Positions 21,801-30,192 of a stretch of 33,025 bases of DNA are shown in pieces. Below the pieces are notes generated by a model that made no database searches, was not told the DNA's origin, and saw only the letters and a list, made by a program, of their open reading frames with translations. Where the stretch lies: IMG/VR virus record IMGVR_UViG_3300041955_001107, positions 1 through 33,025 of that record, one strand, 5' to 3'. A program made the translations under genes and the position numbers. Position 1 is the first letter of the stretch. Every line of letters starts with the position of its first letter. The DNA is from a virus.

Positions 21801-23297
21801 AGCATGCTCGCAAACCTGGTGGTGACCGGGAAGTTGCCGGTGAACGAGTTCAGCGCCACCGGCGCGGGTGCGCCCGGAATTGGATCGATCTCACAGGCTA
21901 CGACAGGCGGGTCGTTGCCAGCCAACGTGACGCTGCGCGTGGCCATCTGTGCGATCGATTCAAGCGGGCTTCCTTCGGCCCCGTCGAATATCGCCATCAT
22001 CGGGACCTCGGCCTCCGGAACGGACATTTTCACCTTGGAAGGCATCACGTGGCCGGCGGTCGCGGGCCTCGTTCCCTATGTGCTGTTCGTCGCGACGCAA
22101 GACGACCTAATCTGTGCGCAGGCAACCGGAACGCTGACGGCGGGCGCGGGTAACACGTACACTCCCGGATCGATTACGTTCGGCGGGCCGCTGGTGCGCT
22201 CGACGTGGGCACTGCCGTCGCCGTATGTCAGCAAGGTCCGGCTGAAAGCCAAGCATGAGATTCATGGCGGGATCATCGGCGCGCCCGTCGATAGCGTCTC
22301 AACCGGGGCGCTCGTGGTCGGGTACCTGAAAGGCAGCCCGCCATCCAGTAATCCTTCGTTCACGCCGGTGGGCCGCATCATCTCGATCATCGGCAGGCCG
22401 GAAAGCGCCACGCCGTACTTCAGTGCGACGGTCACTTCGTGGGATTCCGGCACGGGAACTATCGGGGTCACTCCCGACCCGAACGGCATCGTGCAGGCGG
22501 GAGACTGCCTGGTGGTCCGGTACAACGCCGACGCCTCGAATTCCGCGAACCTCACCTCCATCACGGATTCCGGGTGCCAGAACATCGCCTATCCCACGGG
22601 GATGACGCCCGGAGCGGAAGTCGGCAACCTGATCCGCGTAATTCAAGGCGCCTCGCGCGGCACGCCGCCGCGCAAGATCGTCTCCAATACGGCGACCACC
22701 CTCACGTGGGACCTCCCAATGCTCATCAATCCCGGCGATGTGTGGATCGTCGAGGAACCGACGTGGCCGTACTCCTGCGACACGACATCTCTCGACAACG
22801 GCAACCCGCTGGCGGTGACAACGATCAACATGCCCACCAGCAATTTCGTGGACGAGACCCTCGTGATCGCAGGCTTCACGGTGGACGTGAACGGCAACGA
22901 GTTGCCCGACGGCGATGCGCCGATCCGCGAGGATTGGGTGTTCGGAGCGGAAGGACTATCGAAGGTTGCAGGGCTCGTGTTCCAGATGCAAGGAACGCTG
23001 GGCGTCGAATCCAACGCGGCGCAACCGCTGTATTTGAATGGCCCGGTTACAGTCGGCGACGTGAAGGGTTATGTGCAGGCCGCGCCAACAGGCTCCGGGA
23101 TCACGTTCACGATTTATGTCGGCACCACGGCGTGGCTCACATTGACCATTCCGGCAGGCCAGACCGTAGTGGTCGCCACGCCGTCGCAGATTGGCGCCCT
23201 CTCGCAGATCCCGGCCAATACAGCGGTCTCAATCGGCATCACGGCAGTCGGTACCACATTTCCGGGATCAGCCCTTTCGGTGTTCATCTACTCGTAA
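18879..23297 (+). CDS. Giant tail-tip fusion: M-like + gpL-like (DUF2163) + hub (J-like)
   Basis: This 1472-aa protein appears to combine several lambda tail-tip proteins. Residues 1-~135 are a second gpM/DUF2460-like module ending GLNLIEVVD. Residues ~165-345 match DUF2163/gpL: VHIRVRESAVADIYLSDRRV, DLCLFHVNSGVLLQLWKGVI, PVTCSDGFFQIMNQYPERQL, then cysteines C302, C312, C334 and C344. Lambda gpL-type proteins bind an iron-sulfur cluster through four cysteines in this place. A J-like baseplate hub follows (FRDWLTEVLNCCLGFYTWEF, GHAAYYGRAGSPLTS, EWRDARTAAWQTTLLGLGNE), then Ig/FnIII-like beta modules (VAICAIDSSGLPSAPSNIAI) and a variable C-terminus. It would form the tip complex that opens the tail. 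There is no strong ribosome site before ATG 18879. No separate K (NlpC/P60) or I gene was recognised. Confidence 0.8.
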   Translation: MSDTIGRITVPTVINSGQAFPLTTQYPFGFSVERPVIVHRFGSLDAKQEQRYYVGIGPRKFQFKRPNLNWAETNQLKAFWEAMQGPWKAFTYAVPNPDGTTTGVLVTFEQTPISFEYLRNAAQVGLNLIEVVDPTQAPTYAVNSTCLRFPSTALSTALLSEVQQIVPLVHIRVRESAVADIYLSDRRVTIAGQLYLPRLIGIGEPGSDVLIAQDIKGTSDNVRFTFGNGDRVMTQLANDTDLKYAEIDLCLFHVNSGVLLQLWKGVIQNFTSDGTPIFPVTCSDGFFQIMNQYPERQLSRQCWKTYNDGVNCPWASKGRSAAAVTAAGGDPTSCDYYLESANGCQVHGMAPYFGAQQSDPQGVVIKDDSTGFLGFGRNTVTATSIISDTVWGLSLPEIWCNSGGNPLYAFMANALMVAYRDESGYADSLGILSAGPLGGFTASMVVTNADGYRYVVAPMVDGYLWQGLKVDGNLNITKYQPGMGLRYITGSDPANSSTDYFSLGQGTPQVWEPNVYAAGTAACEIRIVKSTTIQPSTPDQHQMTVPIDYGMWGWTWDQNGNRTAIRGLINPFWIAVNMLLRAMGLYGDPSSGSNPAGGSGPASSAQLATFVLPSLIVGDGSGAAEIAADQVAAILGTGVETQFQFQGIISSQKPFRDWLTEVLNCCLGFYTWEFGKLKLGCRINASAVDAYTLANSLFQSLRLTPIQAGFEHLVISFADVAYQYQANTAEYCDKGHAAYYGRAGSPLTSQMHSVGCSTLSQALRIGATRTREEIGGVQYTEWRDARTAAWQTTLLGLGNEVGQVVSMTHPDVPGLHGTCDVTGTSVTWASGDAFDTSMKNKETVINGVQVLITGYTTDPTYQTVTGLLLASAPGDGTNLPFQIITMSFRIQRWTLKKDWSVQIEGQTVTDSMYDLDVGPKPMDVVPAPLPPLFYQIPLGPAWAPYQIQAAANDALFPGEWTFDTNQSYAQMADGSMLANLVVTGKLPVNEFSATGAGAPGIGSISQATTGGSLPANVTLRVAICAIDSSGLPSAPSNIAIIGTSASGTDIFTLEGITWPAVAGLVPYVLFVATQDDLICAQATGTLTAGAGNTYTPGSITFGGPLVRSTWALPSPYVSKVRLKAKHEIHGGIIGAPVDSVSTGALVVGYLKGSPPSSNPSFTPVGRIISIIGRPESATPYFSATVTSWDSGTGTIGVTPDPNGIVQAGDCLVVRYNADASNSANLTSITDSGCQNIAYPTGMTPGAEVGNLIRVIQGASRGTPPRKIVSNTATTLTWDLPMLINPGDVWIVEEPTWPYSCDTTSLDNGNPLAVTTINMPTSNFVDETLVIAGFTVDVNGNELPDGDAPIREDWVFGAEGLSKVAGLVFQMQGTLGVESNAAQPLYLNGPVTVGDVKGYVQAAPTGSGITFTIYVGTTAWLTLTIPAGQTVVVATPSQIGALSQIPANTAVSIGITAVGTTFPGSALSVFIYS

Positions 23298-23302
23298 ATC
23301 AC

Positions 23303-26300
23303 GTGGACCAGATCTACAAACTGCAACCGCATCGCACCATTGCGCTGCAGGGCTTTGACGACTATGGCGCAGCGGCCGCACTATGGGGCGCGTCCGACAC
23401 GGGCTTCACCGTCTCCGGCGTCTTCCGCGACATGGCTGACTTCGCGGTGCTGGTTCTGTTTCAAAAGGACGATCCGTTCGGACACCCTCTGTTTTCATAC
23501 CTTCCGGACGGCGACCTCACCGGTCTCGTGCTCGACTTCGATGTGACCTGGCAGGGCATTCAGTCCTGGGAGTCGCTAAAGAACGCCTGGACGGACTGGA
23601 ACACCCTCGACTGCACCGTGAACGGCGTGGGCCAGAAGGTGACGTGGTTCGGCACGTCCGGTATCACTGTCACCTGCAACACGACTGGCCGCACGGGCGC
23701 GTCGGCGACGTTCACGCTCAACCTGAACAGCCCGCAGCCCGGCGACAAGGTGACGCTGTGGTATCAGAACCAATCGTTCATCAGCCCGGCGATTTCGGCG
23801 TCGCACACAACCACCGATCAGGCGATGTGGTGGCAGGGCAACGCGGCATATAACCACTCGGTCACCATCGGGTCGGCCACGTACTCTTGCCTGGAGGATT
23901 CGCTGAACAGTGCGGGCGTGGCGAACAACATCGCCGGCCAGATCAACGCGTCCGATCCGAACTGCACGGCCACCACGGGCGGGACCTATGGCAACGAGAT
24001 TTTCATCACGTTGAAAGCCGGCGTAGCGGGGCCGGTTGCCGTTTCGAGTTCCGATGGATCGGCCGCGGACTCGCTGTCACAGGTCAGCGCCTCCACGATC
24101 TTGCAGTCCATTGCTCAGCAGATCAACGCCGTCAATTGGGTGCTGAACGGCCCCGCCGTGCTCGCCGCCACCGTGGTCGCGCCGAACCAGTTGGTGATCA
24201 CCGCAACGCCGGGCGCCGACGGCAACATGGTGGCGTTCTATCAGACGGACAACAACAGCAGTGCGCGGCTGTACTTCACTGCGACCAACTGGAACCTGGC
24301 GGGCGGGTCTTCGGACAACGTATCCTGGCACGTTCACATCGATTTCACGGCGCTCGGCTGGAGCAGCGTGGACAAGGTCTGGTGGACCATCGCTCCCGCG
24401 CTCCCGAACAGCCGAGCTTACCAGTCAACCGAGTGGCAGATGGTCGTCACCAACTGGACGGTGACCAGCAGCCCGACCAGCAAGCGCGCGCTCAAGGTGG
24501 CCGGACCCGGGTCAGTCCGGATCGAAGAGGACAGCACGTGGGTCAACACGACCGGGTACTGGGAGGCCGCGCCAGGCAACGACCCGGTGAACGGTGCGTT
24601 CGCCTTCTGGAGCCAGGGACGGGCGATCCGGGCGGCGGCTTCCGGGGCCAGCGTCACTGTTGAGACGCATTGTCAGTACACGCACGATATCTATGTCGGC
24701 ACACGCCTCGATACCACCTGCGGCATCGTGACCGCCACGCTCGACGGCGGCGCACCGGTGACGCTCGATTGCTACTATCCCACCGCCAACACTTCGCAGA
24801 CGCGGCGGTTGCTCTTCTCCGGCGTCGCCGCCGGCCAGCACACGGTGGTGATCACGCTCTCGGGCAATAAGAACGCATCGAGCCATGGCTGGTATTTCTA
24901 TTTCGATTTCCTGGAATGCGCGGTCGCGAGCGACGTTCCCGATCCGGTTGCGACGACCACCGCCGTGGCGGTAGCCACCGACTTCGATACGGACAACACG
25001 TACAAGCTTTCACCGCAGAGGCTGGTTTGGAACATTCAGAAGCTCGGGCTGCTGGGCGAGATCGATCACTACTGCGGCGTGTTTTGGTGGAAGCAGTCGG
25101 TGGCTTCCAATCCGTCCTACCCGCAATGCACGATCACGTTCTCCGGAAATTGGAACGATCAGGATGTCGTCTGGCTGCACGTCGGCGGCTCGGCGATCGG
25201 CAAAACAGTCTTCGGCGGGCAGGACAGCACCAGCACCATTGCCCGGCACTTCGCCAACTTCATCAACGCGATCTTCGACGGCGTCTGGGCCACAGCCTCG
25301 GGCAGCGTCCTCACGATCACTTCCCATTCCTTCGGCAGCGTGTGGCAGTACCACGTGTACACGGCGCTGCCCACCTCGAACACCGGCAGCGGCCAGGCCG
25401 CGGTGACGGGAGATCTTCAGGACGGAACCTACGGTGTTACGTGGGTGATCGACCCAACCCAGACGCCGGTGCTCAACCGGGCGTTCCGAGACTGGAGCAC
25501 GGACTTCTTCAATCAGCTCAAGGCGAACAACATGAGCGCCGTCTGCTCGTTCTCGCAGGAACTGGTGCAGCCGCCGGACAATCCCGCCGGTGGCGCCGTT
25601 TGGGTCCAACGCTTCCCCGACGGAACGGCGGTCGAAACCGCCACCGGATTCGGGACGTTGAATAGTTCGCAGGTTGCTTTCAGTGCCGGACCGCAGAACT
25701 ACATGGCGCAGGCACATGCTGCGGTGGCCGGCCTGATGCTGGCTGCCGGGCTTACGCCCAAGCTCCAGTTCGGCGAAATCCTTTGGTGGTATCAATCGAA
25801 CGCGTCCGGCATGGCGTTTTGCGACGCCGATACGGCGGCGGCTGCGCAGACGGCGCTGGGCCGAGCGTTGGCGACCTTCCATACGCCGAACGACGATCCA
25901 TCGGTCAATAGCTATGCCGACGCGAACTTCCTCCGGACGCGCCTGTACAACTACGTGGCCGCGATCCAGAGTTCCGTCCTTTCGCAATGCCCGTCTGCCG
26001 TGTTCGAGTTGCTCTGGCCAATGGATGTGAACGACCCGAACAACTGCAAGCTGACACGGTACATCAATCTGCCCTCGCAATGGACGGCGCGGGCAGGCTC
26101 CGGCTTCGACACGTTCCTCATCGAGGGCTACCAGTATCCGGGAATCAATCACAACCTCGACCAGGCGACCAGGTGTGCGCAGTACCCATGGAAGGAACTT
26201 TCCTGGGACCAGGCCCACTGCCGTTACCTGATGGGCCTGTATTACGGCACGTGGCCGTGGATGCGCGAGTTCGTGAACGCCAGCCGCCTCGGGCTTCCGG

Positions 26301-26389
26301 CAATCAAGCTCTGGGCTTACGACCACATCTGCCTGTACGCATGGCCGGTGCCGTTGCCCACGAGCGACGACAGTTCGTTTATCTACTGA
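23303..26389 (+). CDS. Large tail fibre/tip protein with possible glycosidase-like C-terminal domain
   Basis: GTG 23303, 5 nt after the hub stop, is chosen because sequence read upstream in this frame is the shadow of the hub gene. The product is 1028 aa. The N-terminal ~600 residues are Ser/Thr/Asn/Gly-rich beta sequence with repeated strand patterns (SATFTLNLNSPQPGDKVTLW, NEIFITLKAGVAGP, IAGQINASDPNC, later IARHFANFINAIFDGVW), typical of fibres. The C-terminal ~300 residues change to alpha/beta sequence: VLNRAFRDWSTDFFNQLKAN, LTPKLQFGEILWWYQ (Glu at residue 825), SAVFELLWPMDV (Glu 902), GFDTFLIEGYQYPG. This looks like a TIM-barrel glycoside-hydrolase-like domain. If real it would cleave or bind host surface sugar; the catalytic assignment is tentative. 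Confidence 0.7.
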   Translation: MDQIYKLQPHRTIALQGFDDYGAAAALWGASDTGFTVSGVFRDMADFAVLVLFQKDDPFGHPLFSYLPDGDLTGLVLDFDVTWQGIQSWESLKNAWTDWNTLDCTVNGVGQKVTWFGTSGITVTCNTTGRTGASATFTLNLNSPQPGDKVTLWYQNQSFISPAISASHTTTDQAMWWQGNAAYNHSVTIGSATYSCLEDSLNSAGVANNIAGQINASDPNCTATTGGTYGNEIFITLKAGVAGPVAVSSSDGSAADSLSQVSASTILQSIAQQINAVNWVLNGPAVLAATVVAPNQLVITATPGADGNMVAFYQTDNNSSARLYFTATNWNLAGGSSDNVSWHVHIDFTALGWSSVDKVWWTIAPALPNSRAYQSTEWQMVVTNWTVTSSPTSKRALKVAGPGSVRIEEDSTWVNTTGYWEAAPGNDPVNGAFAFWSQGRAIRAAASGASVTVETHCQYTHDIYVGTRLDTTCGIVTATLDGGAPVTLDCYYPTANTSQTRRLLFSGVAAGQHTVVITLSGNKNASSHGWYFYFDFLECAVASDVPDPVATTTAVAVATDFDTDNTYKLSPQRLVWNIQKLGLLGEIDHYCGVFWWKQSVASNPSYPQCTITFSGNWNDQDVVWLHVGGSAIGKTVFGGQDSTSTIARHFANFINAIFDGVWATASGSVLTITSHSFGSVWQYHVYTALPTSNTGSGQAAVTGDLQDGTYGVTWVIDPTQTPVLNRAFRDWSTDFFNQLKANNMSAVCSFSQELVQPPDNPAGGAVWVQRFPDGTAVETATGFGTLNSSQVAFSAGPQNYMAQAHAAVAGLMLAAGLTPKLQFGEILWWYQSNASGMAFCDADTAAAAQTALGRALATFHTPNDDPSVNSYADANFLRTRLYNYVAAIQSSVLSQCPSAVFELLWPMDVNDPNNCKLTRYINLPSQWTARAGSGFDTFLIEGYQYPGINHNLDQATRCAQYPWKELSWDQAHCRYLMGLYYGTWPWMREFVNASRLGLPAIKLWAYDHICLYAWPVPLPTSDDSSFIY

Positions 26390-26412
26390 TTCGACCCCAA
26401 CAGAGGTGCTAT

Positions 26413-26895
26413 ATGGACGATCTCCAATCGCGACTCGATCAGGTCGCGCAAATCGCCGTCGCGCTGGAAGCGCAGACCGGATGCCCCGCACAATTGCTAA
26501 TTGCGCAGTGGGCGTTGGAATCCGAGTGGGGCGCCAAGCCCGCCGGAACCGCCAACTATTTCGGGATTAAACGCACCGCCCGCCACACGAAGTGGTGCAC
26601 GGTGACAACCCGCGAGGTTGTGAACGGAAAGTCCATCGTGCAGGACCTCCAGTTTGCCGACTACGACTCCCTCGAGGATTCTTGCCGCGACTATGCGTGG
26701 CTGATCACCAACGGCGCGCCGTACCACGCAGCTTGGCAGCAGTATTTGAACGACCGCGATCTGCACACGCTCATTGCGGCGGTTGCGCGCGTCTACGCCA
26801 CCGATCCCGACTACGCGCGATTGACGGCGGCGATCGCCGGCCAGGAGAATGTGGCCCAGGCAATCGCGGAAGCGCGCCTTGAGGTGTCGGCATGA
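26413..26895 (+). CDS. Endolysin: FlgJ-like glucosaminidase domain
   Basis: ATG 26413 with AGAGGTG (26402-26408) upstream gives 160 aa, one compact catalytic domain. AQLLIAQWALESEWG carries the probable catalytic Glu36 in the LESxWG motif. ANYFGIK (47-53) and the later YDSLEDSCRDYAWLI and YLNDRDLHTLIAAVARVYAT, with TDPDYA, are ordered FlgJ/N-acetylglucosaminidase-family motifs. It would cut peptidoglycan glycan strands. No signal peptide or wall-binding domain is seen, so release to the wall would need a holin-type partner, for which the next gene is the candidate. It follows the fibre gene by 23 nt. Confidence 0.88.
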   Translation: MDDLQSRLDQVAQIAVALEAQTGCPAQLLIAQWALESEWGAKPAGTANYFGIKRTARHTKWCTVTTREVVNGKSIVQDLQFADYDSLEDSCRDYAWLITNGAPYHAAWQQYLNDRDLHTLIAAVARVYATDPDYARLTAAIAGQENVAQAIAEARLEVSA

Positions 26896-27248
26896 CCGCG
26901 CAAGACATCACTATCGCGGTGTCCATCCTTACGGTGGTTTCCGGAGGCATCAACGTGTACGTCGGCCTTCGTCTGTCTGCGCTCCAGGCGCAGATGAAGG
27001 CCGACTCCGCGGCGGCCGAGATTGCGCTGGTGAAGCAGTTCGTTGAGTGGAAGGACGACATGCTTCAACTGCTGAACGGCAAGTATGTGACAGCCGTGCT
27101 GGTCGCGGAGATTCGGACTGGCATCGCACACGACGTTTCGCGGATCGACAGAGTGCTGGACCGCATCGAGCGCAGATGCGAGGAGCGTGGACCGGTTGGC
27201 TGCATCTTCCATCAGCCGCACGTACCGCCGCCCGAAGATCAGGCGTAG
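26892..27248 (+). CDS. Small membrane protein of the lysis region (holin/spanin-like candidate)
   Basis: A 118-aa protein starts at ATG 26892, overlapping the endolysin stop (ATGA). One hydrophobic segment at about residues 5-25 (ITIAVSILTVVSGGINVYVG) is followed by a charged helical region with a likely coiled coil (RLSALQAQMKADSAAAEIAL, VSRIDRVLDRIERRCEERG) and a Pro-rich end. A short N-terminal TM with a long periplasmic or cytoplasmic coiled coil next to an endolysin suits an inner-membrane spanin (Rz-like) or a holin accessory protein. There is no second TM as in most holins. Function is inferred from context only. It is the last gene of the late operon. Confidence 0.7.
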   Translation: MTAQDITIAVSILTVVSGGINVYVGLRLSALQAQMKADSAAAEIALVKQFVEWKDDMLQLLNGKYVTAVLVAEIRTGIAHDVSRIDRVLDRIERRCEERGPVGCIFHQPHVPPPEDQA

Positions 27249-27708
27249 TATCACCCCTCACATCCGGCGTTCACGCTCTCCATCCCACCCGCGATTATTT
27301 CTCTGGTTCATTCTTTCCGCAACAGCCCTGCCCCACCTGCGACCCCTGGTCCCGTAGGCCACCAGGAAAGCCAACTCCCTTCCGCTGTTCCACTTCCATG
27401 GACTCTCCATTTCTAATTCGGTTGCCGTCGCACAGTTTATAGCTATAAAGCAATTTATTTTCGGATTTGCAACTCCCAACGGGACTCAAAGTTGCGACAA
27501 AAAAGGGCTACATCGCTGTTTCTCAAGGGGTTGACCCTCCATCACAATCAGATTAACTTCGAGTGGTACTTCAGAGAATCTGGGGTCGCTGTTAGGGACA
27601 CGGGCGATTCGGGAACGCCACACCGGCATTCCTTCTTGTTTCCTGCCGTTGAGCGGAGGCCTGCCCGTCTGCCATTCGAGTTTCATTCTTTAGAGACAGG
27701 AGCCGTCC
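27249..27708. other. Non-coding control region between late and early modules
   Basis: The 460 bases between the membrane protein and the HTH gene contain only short frames with no coding character. Composition drops to AT-rich around 27400-27500. It contains the promoter-like palindrome at 27436-27449, a CCTGGT/ACCAGG inverted pair (27345-27350/27361-27366) without a T-run, and a second weak promoter-like element, TTGACC at 27531-27536. It separates late genes from the replication module, so transcription of the latter probably starts here. No origin, attachment site or repressor gene is recognised. Confidence 0.6.
27422..27449 (+). promoter_or_regulatory. Probable promoter overlapping a perfect 14-bp palindrome
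   Basis: TTGCCG (27422-27427) and TATAAA (27444-27449) with 16-bp spacing resemble a sigma70-type promoter reading toward the HTH and helicase genes. The -10 lies within TTTATAGCTATAAA (27436-27449), a perfect self-complementary 14-mer that could be an operator for a dimeric repressor. It is the most AT-rich stretch I noticed in the window. Activity is inferred. Confidence 0.4.
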
Positions 27709-27921
27709 GTGACAATCCGACAGGAGAGCACTGCGCGCAAGCGCGGGAAGAGGGTCAATCACCGGTACGGCGACCTCGTCAAGATAACAGCGGAGATCTC
27801 CGGGAGGTCCAAGGCTATGATCTATGCGGTGCTCACGGGGAGGGCCACGTCCGAGCCGGTCCAGCAGGCCATCGAGGATGCGCGCGAGCGCATTCGCCGC
27901 GCCAGGAAGCGGGCGGCATGA
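27709..27921 (+). CDS. Small HTH DNA-binding protein
   Basis: GTG 27709 preceded by AGGAG (27698-27702) opens 70 codons; the stop overlaps the helicase ATG (ATGA). The basic protein has YGDLVKITAEISGRSKAMIY and AVLTGRATSEPVQQAIEDAR, where ISGRSKAMIYAVLTGRATS looks like the helix-turn-helix of small phage regulators or LacI-type N-termini. It ends in an Arg-rich tail. As first gene of the early module it could autoregulate the palindromic promoter upstream; this is inference. Confidence 0.7.
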   Translation: MTIRQESTARKRGKRVNHRYGDLVKITAEISGRSKAMIYAVLTGRATSEPVQQAIEDARERIRRARKRAA

Positions 27922-29708
27922 CCACAGCGGACATCGACTCCGGGCGCATCATCGTGCGACCGTCATTTGCCGACCTGTTCGTCTGCCGACAGATTCCGGG
28001 CAGCCGGTGGGACGCCGCGCGTAAGGCCTGGTCGCTCCCCGCCACGGTAGCGACCGCCACGCTCCTCCGCAAGAAGCTCCGCAGCGTCCTGGAGTCCGAC
28101 CGCTTCAAGCTGCTCCTCACCACCAGCATCACAATCAAGCTCGACGGTGAGCAGGCCACCGCTCTCCTGGCGGGCGCGGTTGTCCCCGGCAACGTCGTCC
28201 CGCTCGTTCCTCCCGTGCCCGATGCGTTGCCGGTGCCCGCGCCCGATGTGATGTCGATCTCCGTTCCGCAGGAGCCGGAAATCGTGGTCGAGTTGCCCGC
28301 CGGCCTGCGAACGAAACCGTGGCGGCACCAGCGTATCGCCTACAAATTCTGTCTCGATCACTTCGGCCAGGGTCAGCACGGAATCCTGCTGGCTATGGGC
28401 ATGGGCACCGGCAAGAGTCTGGTGGCTTGCCTGCTGTTGCTGGGTCTCGCCGCCAAGCGTGTGCTGATCTCCTGCCCGTTGCGCGTAGTTCCGGTGTGGC
28501 TCACGCAGTTCGAACGCCACGTCGCGATTGACATGGTGGTGGTCGCGCTCGACGAGGACATCGGCAGCGTCGTGAAGAAGATGGAATTGGCCCAGGAAAA
28601 ACTGCGCCTTGCCGAGGCGCGCGGCGTCCCATTTGTGGCCGTCATCAACTACGATTCCGCGTGGCGCGAGCCGTTCGCGGAATGGGCCGAGAAGCAGCGA
28701 TGGGACCTTGTTATCGCCGACGAGGCGCACCGCATCAAGGCGCCGGGCGGTAAGGCCAGCATGTTCTTCAAGCGCTTGCGGACCAAGGCGCTGCATCGCG
28801 TGCTACTCACCGGCACGCCTATGCCGCACGGTCCGATGGACATCTTCGCCCCGCTGCGTTTTGCGGACATCACCATCTTTGGGCCGTCGTTCGCGGCGTT
28901 CCGCCAGAAGTACGCGGTCATGGGCGGCTACCTCCGCAAGCAGATCACCGGTTTCCAGAAGCTCGATGAACTGGAACGTCTGATGAGCCGGGTCACCTAC
29001 CGGGTCGGTAAAGAGGTTCTCGACCTCCCGCCCGAGACGGATGTCACGTATCACTGCGACCTGGGCAGCGAAGCGCGCCGCATATATAAGGATATCGAGG
29101 AAGACTTCGTGGCCCAGGTGCGCGACGGCATGGTGACCGCCGCGAACGCCATGGTTAAGCTGCTGCGGCTGCAGCAGGTGGCCAACGGCATCGCCAAGAC
29201 CGACGACGGCGTGGAGCAGCGCATCGACAACTCCAAGCAGAAGCTGCTCGCGGACACGCTGGAGGATATCGGCGGGGACGAGCCGGTGGTGGTGTTCTGC
29301 CGGTTCCACGCGGACCTTGACGCTATCCACGAGGGTTGCCAGGCGTTGCAAACAGGACTGACGGAGGAGGGCAAAGCCAGTGGCCACTACCAGACCCTGG
29401 AACTGTCCGGACGCCGCGATGAATTGAAACAGTGGCAAGACGGCGTGGCGCAGGTGCTCGCCGTGCAACTCGACTCCGGTGGTGAGGGCGTCGATTTGAC
29501 CCGTGCCAGGTTCAGCATCTTCTACTCACTGTCGTTTTCCCTGGGCAAGTACGATCAGGCACGCTCGCGCACCCATCGCCCCGGCCAGACGAACCCTGTA
29601 GAACACATCCACCTGATCGCGAGGAACACGGTGGATGTGAAGATCATGCGCGCCCTCGAAAAGCGCGCCGAGATCATCGAGTCGATCCTCGCTGAAATCA
29701 CGAACTAA
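27918..29708 (+). CDS. SNF2-family DNA helicase/translocase with HARP-like N-terminus
   Basis: The start ATG 27918 overlaps the HTH stop; the longer open frame from 27492 is not coding upstream. The product is 596 aa. Residues ~10-50 (VRPSFADLFVCRQIPGSRWD, AARKAWSLP) resemble the HARP-like module of SMARCAL1-type annealing helicases. Helicase motifs: WRHQ (135-138), Walker A GMGTGKS (161-167), DEAH (268-271), LTGTPMPHGP (297-306), then the second RecA lobe with VVVFCRFHADLDA, DSGGEGVDLTRA and YDQARSRTHRPGQTNPV (the SNF2 motif VI with arginine finger). Phages use such proteins in replication fork handling or recombination. It opens a run of co-oriented early genes. Confidence 0.93.
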   Translation: MTTADIDSGRIIVRPSFADLFVCRQIPGSRWDAARKAWSLPATVATATLLRKKLRSVLESDRFKLLLTTSITIKLDGEQATALLAGAVVPGNVVPLVPPVPDALPVPAPDVMSISVPQEPEIVVELPAGLRTKPWRHQRIAYKFCLDHFGQGQHGILLAMGMGTGKSLVACLLLLGLAAKRVLISCPLRVVPVWLTQFERHVAIDMVVVALDEDIGSVVKKMELAQEKLRLAEARGVPFVAVINYDSAWREPFAEWAEKQRWDLVIADEAHRIKAPGGKASMFFKRLRTKALHRVLLTGTPMPHGPMDIFAPLRFADITIFGPSFAAFRQKYAVMGGYLRKQITGFQKLDELERLMSRVTYRVGKEVLDLPPETDVTYHCDLGSEARRIYKDIEEDFVAQVRDGMVTAANAMVKLLRLQQVANGIAKTDDGVEQRIDNSKQKLLADTLEDIGGDEPVVVFCRFHADLDAIHEGCQALQTGLTEEGKASGHYQTLELSGRRDELKQWQDGVAQVLAVQLDSGGEGVDLTRARFSIFYSLSFSLGKYDQARSRTHRPGQTNPVEHIHLIARNTVDVKIMRALEKRAEIIESILAEITN

Positions 29709-29732
29709 ACCAGCCCGAGGAGCACGAACGCA

Positions 29733-30179
29733 ATGAACCAAGAGCAGTTGAAGGGATTCGTGTGTCTGGAGAAGCGGAAGCGCGATCTGGACGCCGAACT
29801 GAAGCAGGTCAAGCAGCAAATCGACGATCTCGAACAGGCGCTGATCCCGCAGTTCATCGAGTTGGGCGCGGACCCGAGCGTTCGCCTCGATGGCATGACG
29901 ATCTGGCTGGTGCAGGAGATTTACGCCAGCCCGGTCAACGACCGCCAGGAAGTGGCCGACGCGCTGAAGCTGTCCGAGTTGGGCCAGTACGTCGCCGAAA
30001 ACTACAACAGCAATTCGCTCAGCGCCTACGTTCGCGAGGTGGCCCGCGAGGTCGCGGCGCGCTTCAAGAAGGAAGAACGCATGTACGACGCCGAGGACGT
30101 GCGCGCGGCGCTTCCCGATCCTCTCGGGAAGACGCTCAAGCTCTCGTTCGTTCACAAACTCAGCACCCGCAAGGCTTGA
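29733..30179 (+). CDS. Unknown early phage protein with N-terminal coiled coil
   Basis: ATG 29733 follows GAGGAG (29717-29722). The 148-aa protein begins with an amphipathic coiled coil (LEKRKRDLDAELKQVKQQID, DLEQALIPQFIELG), then a beta segment (VRLDGMTIWLVQEIY) and a helical C-terminus (VAREVAARFKKEERMYDAED). The first half resembles the coiled coil of Gp157-like or recombination accessory proteins in phage early regions, but I cannot assign a family. Placement directly behind the helicase suggests a DNA-metabolism partner. Confidence 0.75.
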   Translation: MNQEQLKGFVCLEKRKRDLDAELKQVKQQIDDLEQALIPQFIELGADPSVRLDGMTIWLVQEIYASPVNDRQEVADALKLSELGQYVAENYNSNSLSAYVREVAREVAARFKKEERMYDAEDVRAALPDPLGKTLKLSFVHKLSTRKA

Positions 30180-30192
30180 AAAGGAGAATCCA

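Noticed and set aside
22439-23302. Upstream part of the fibre reading frame
   Set aside because: It overlaps the hub C-terminus in another frame with shadow-like Arg/His-rich translation; GTG 23303 fits the operon spacing.
27258-27686. Short - strand frames in the control region
   Set aside because: No ribosome sites, no recognisable protein sequence, and they overlap promoter-like AT-rich DNA.
27492-27917. Upstream extension of the SNF2 helicase frame
   Set aside because: It overlaps the HTH gene out of frame and reads as non-family sequence; ATG 27918 overlaps the HTH stop.
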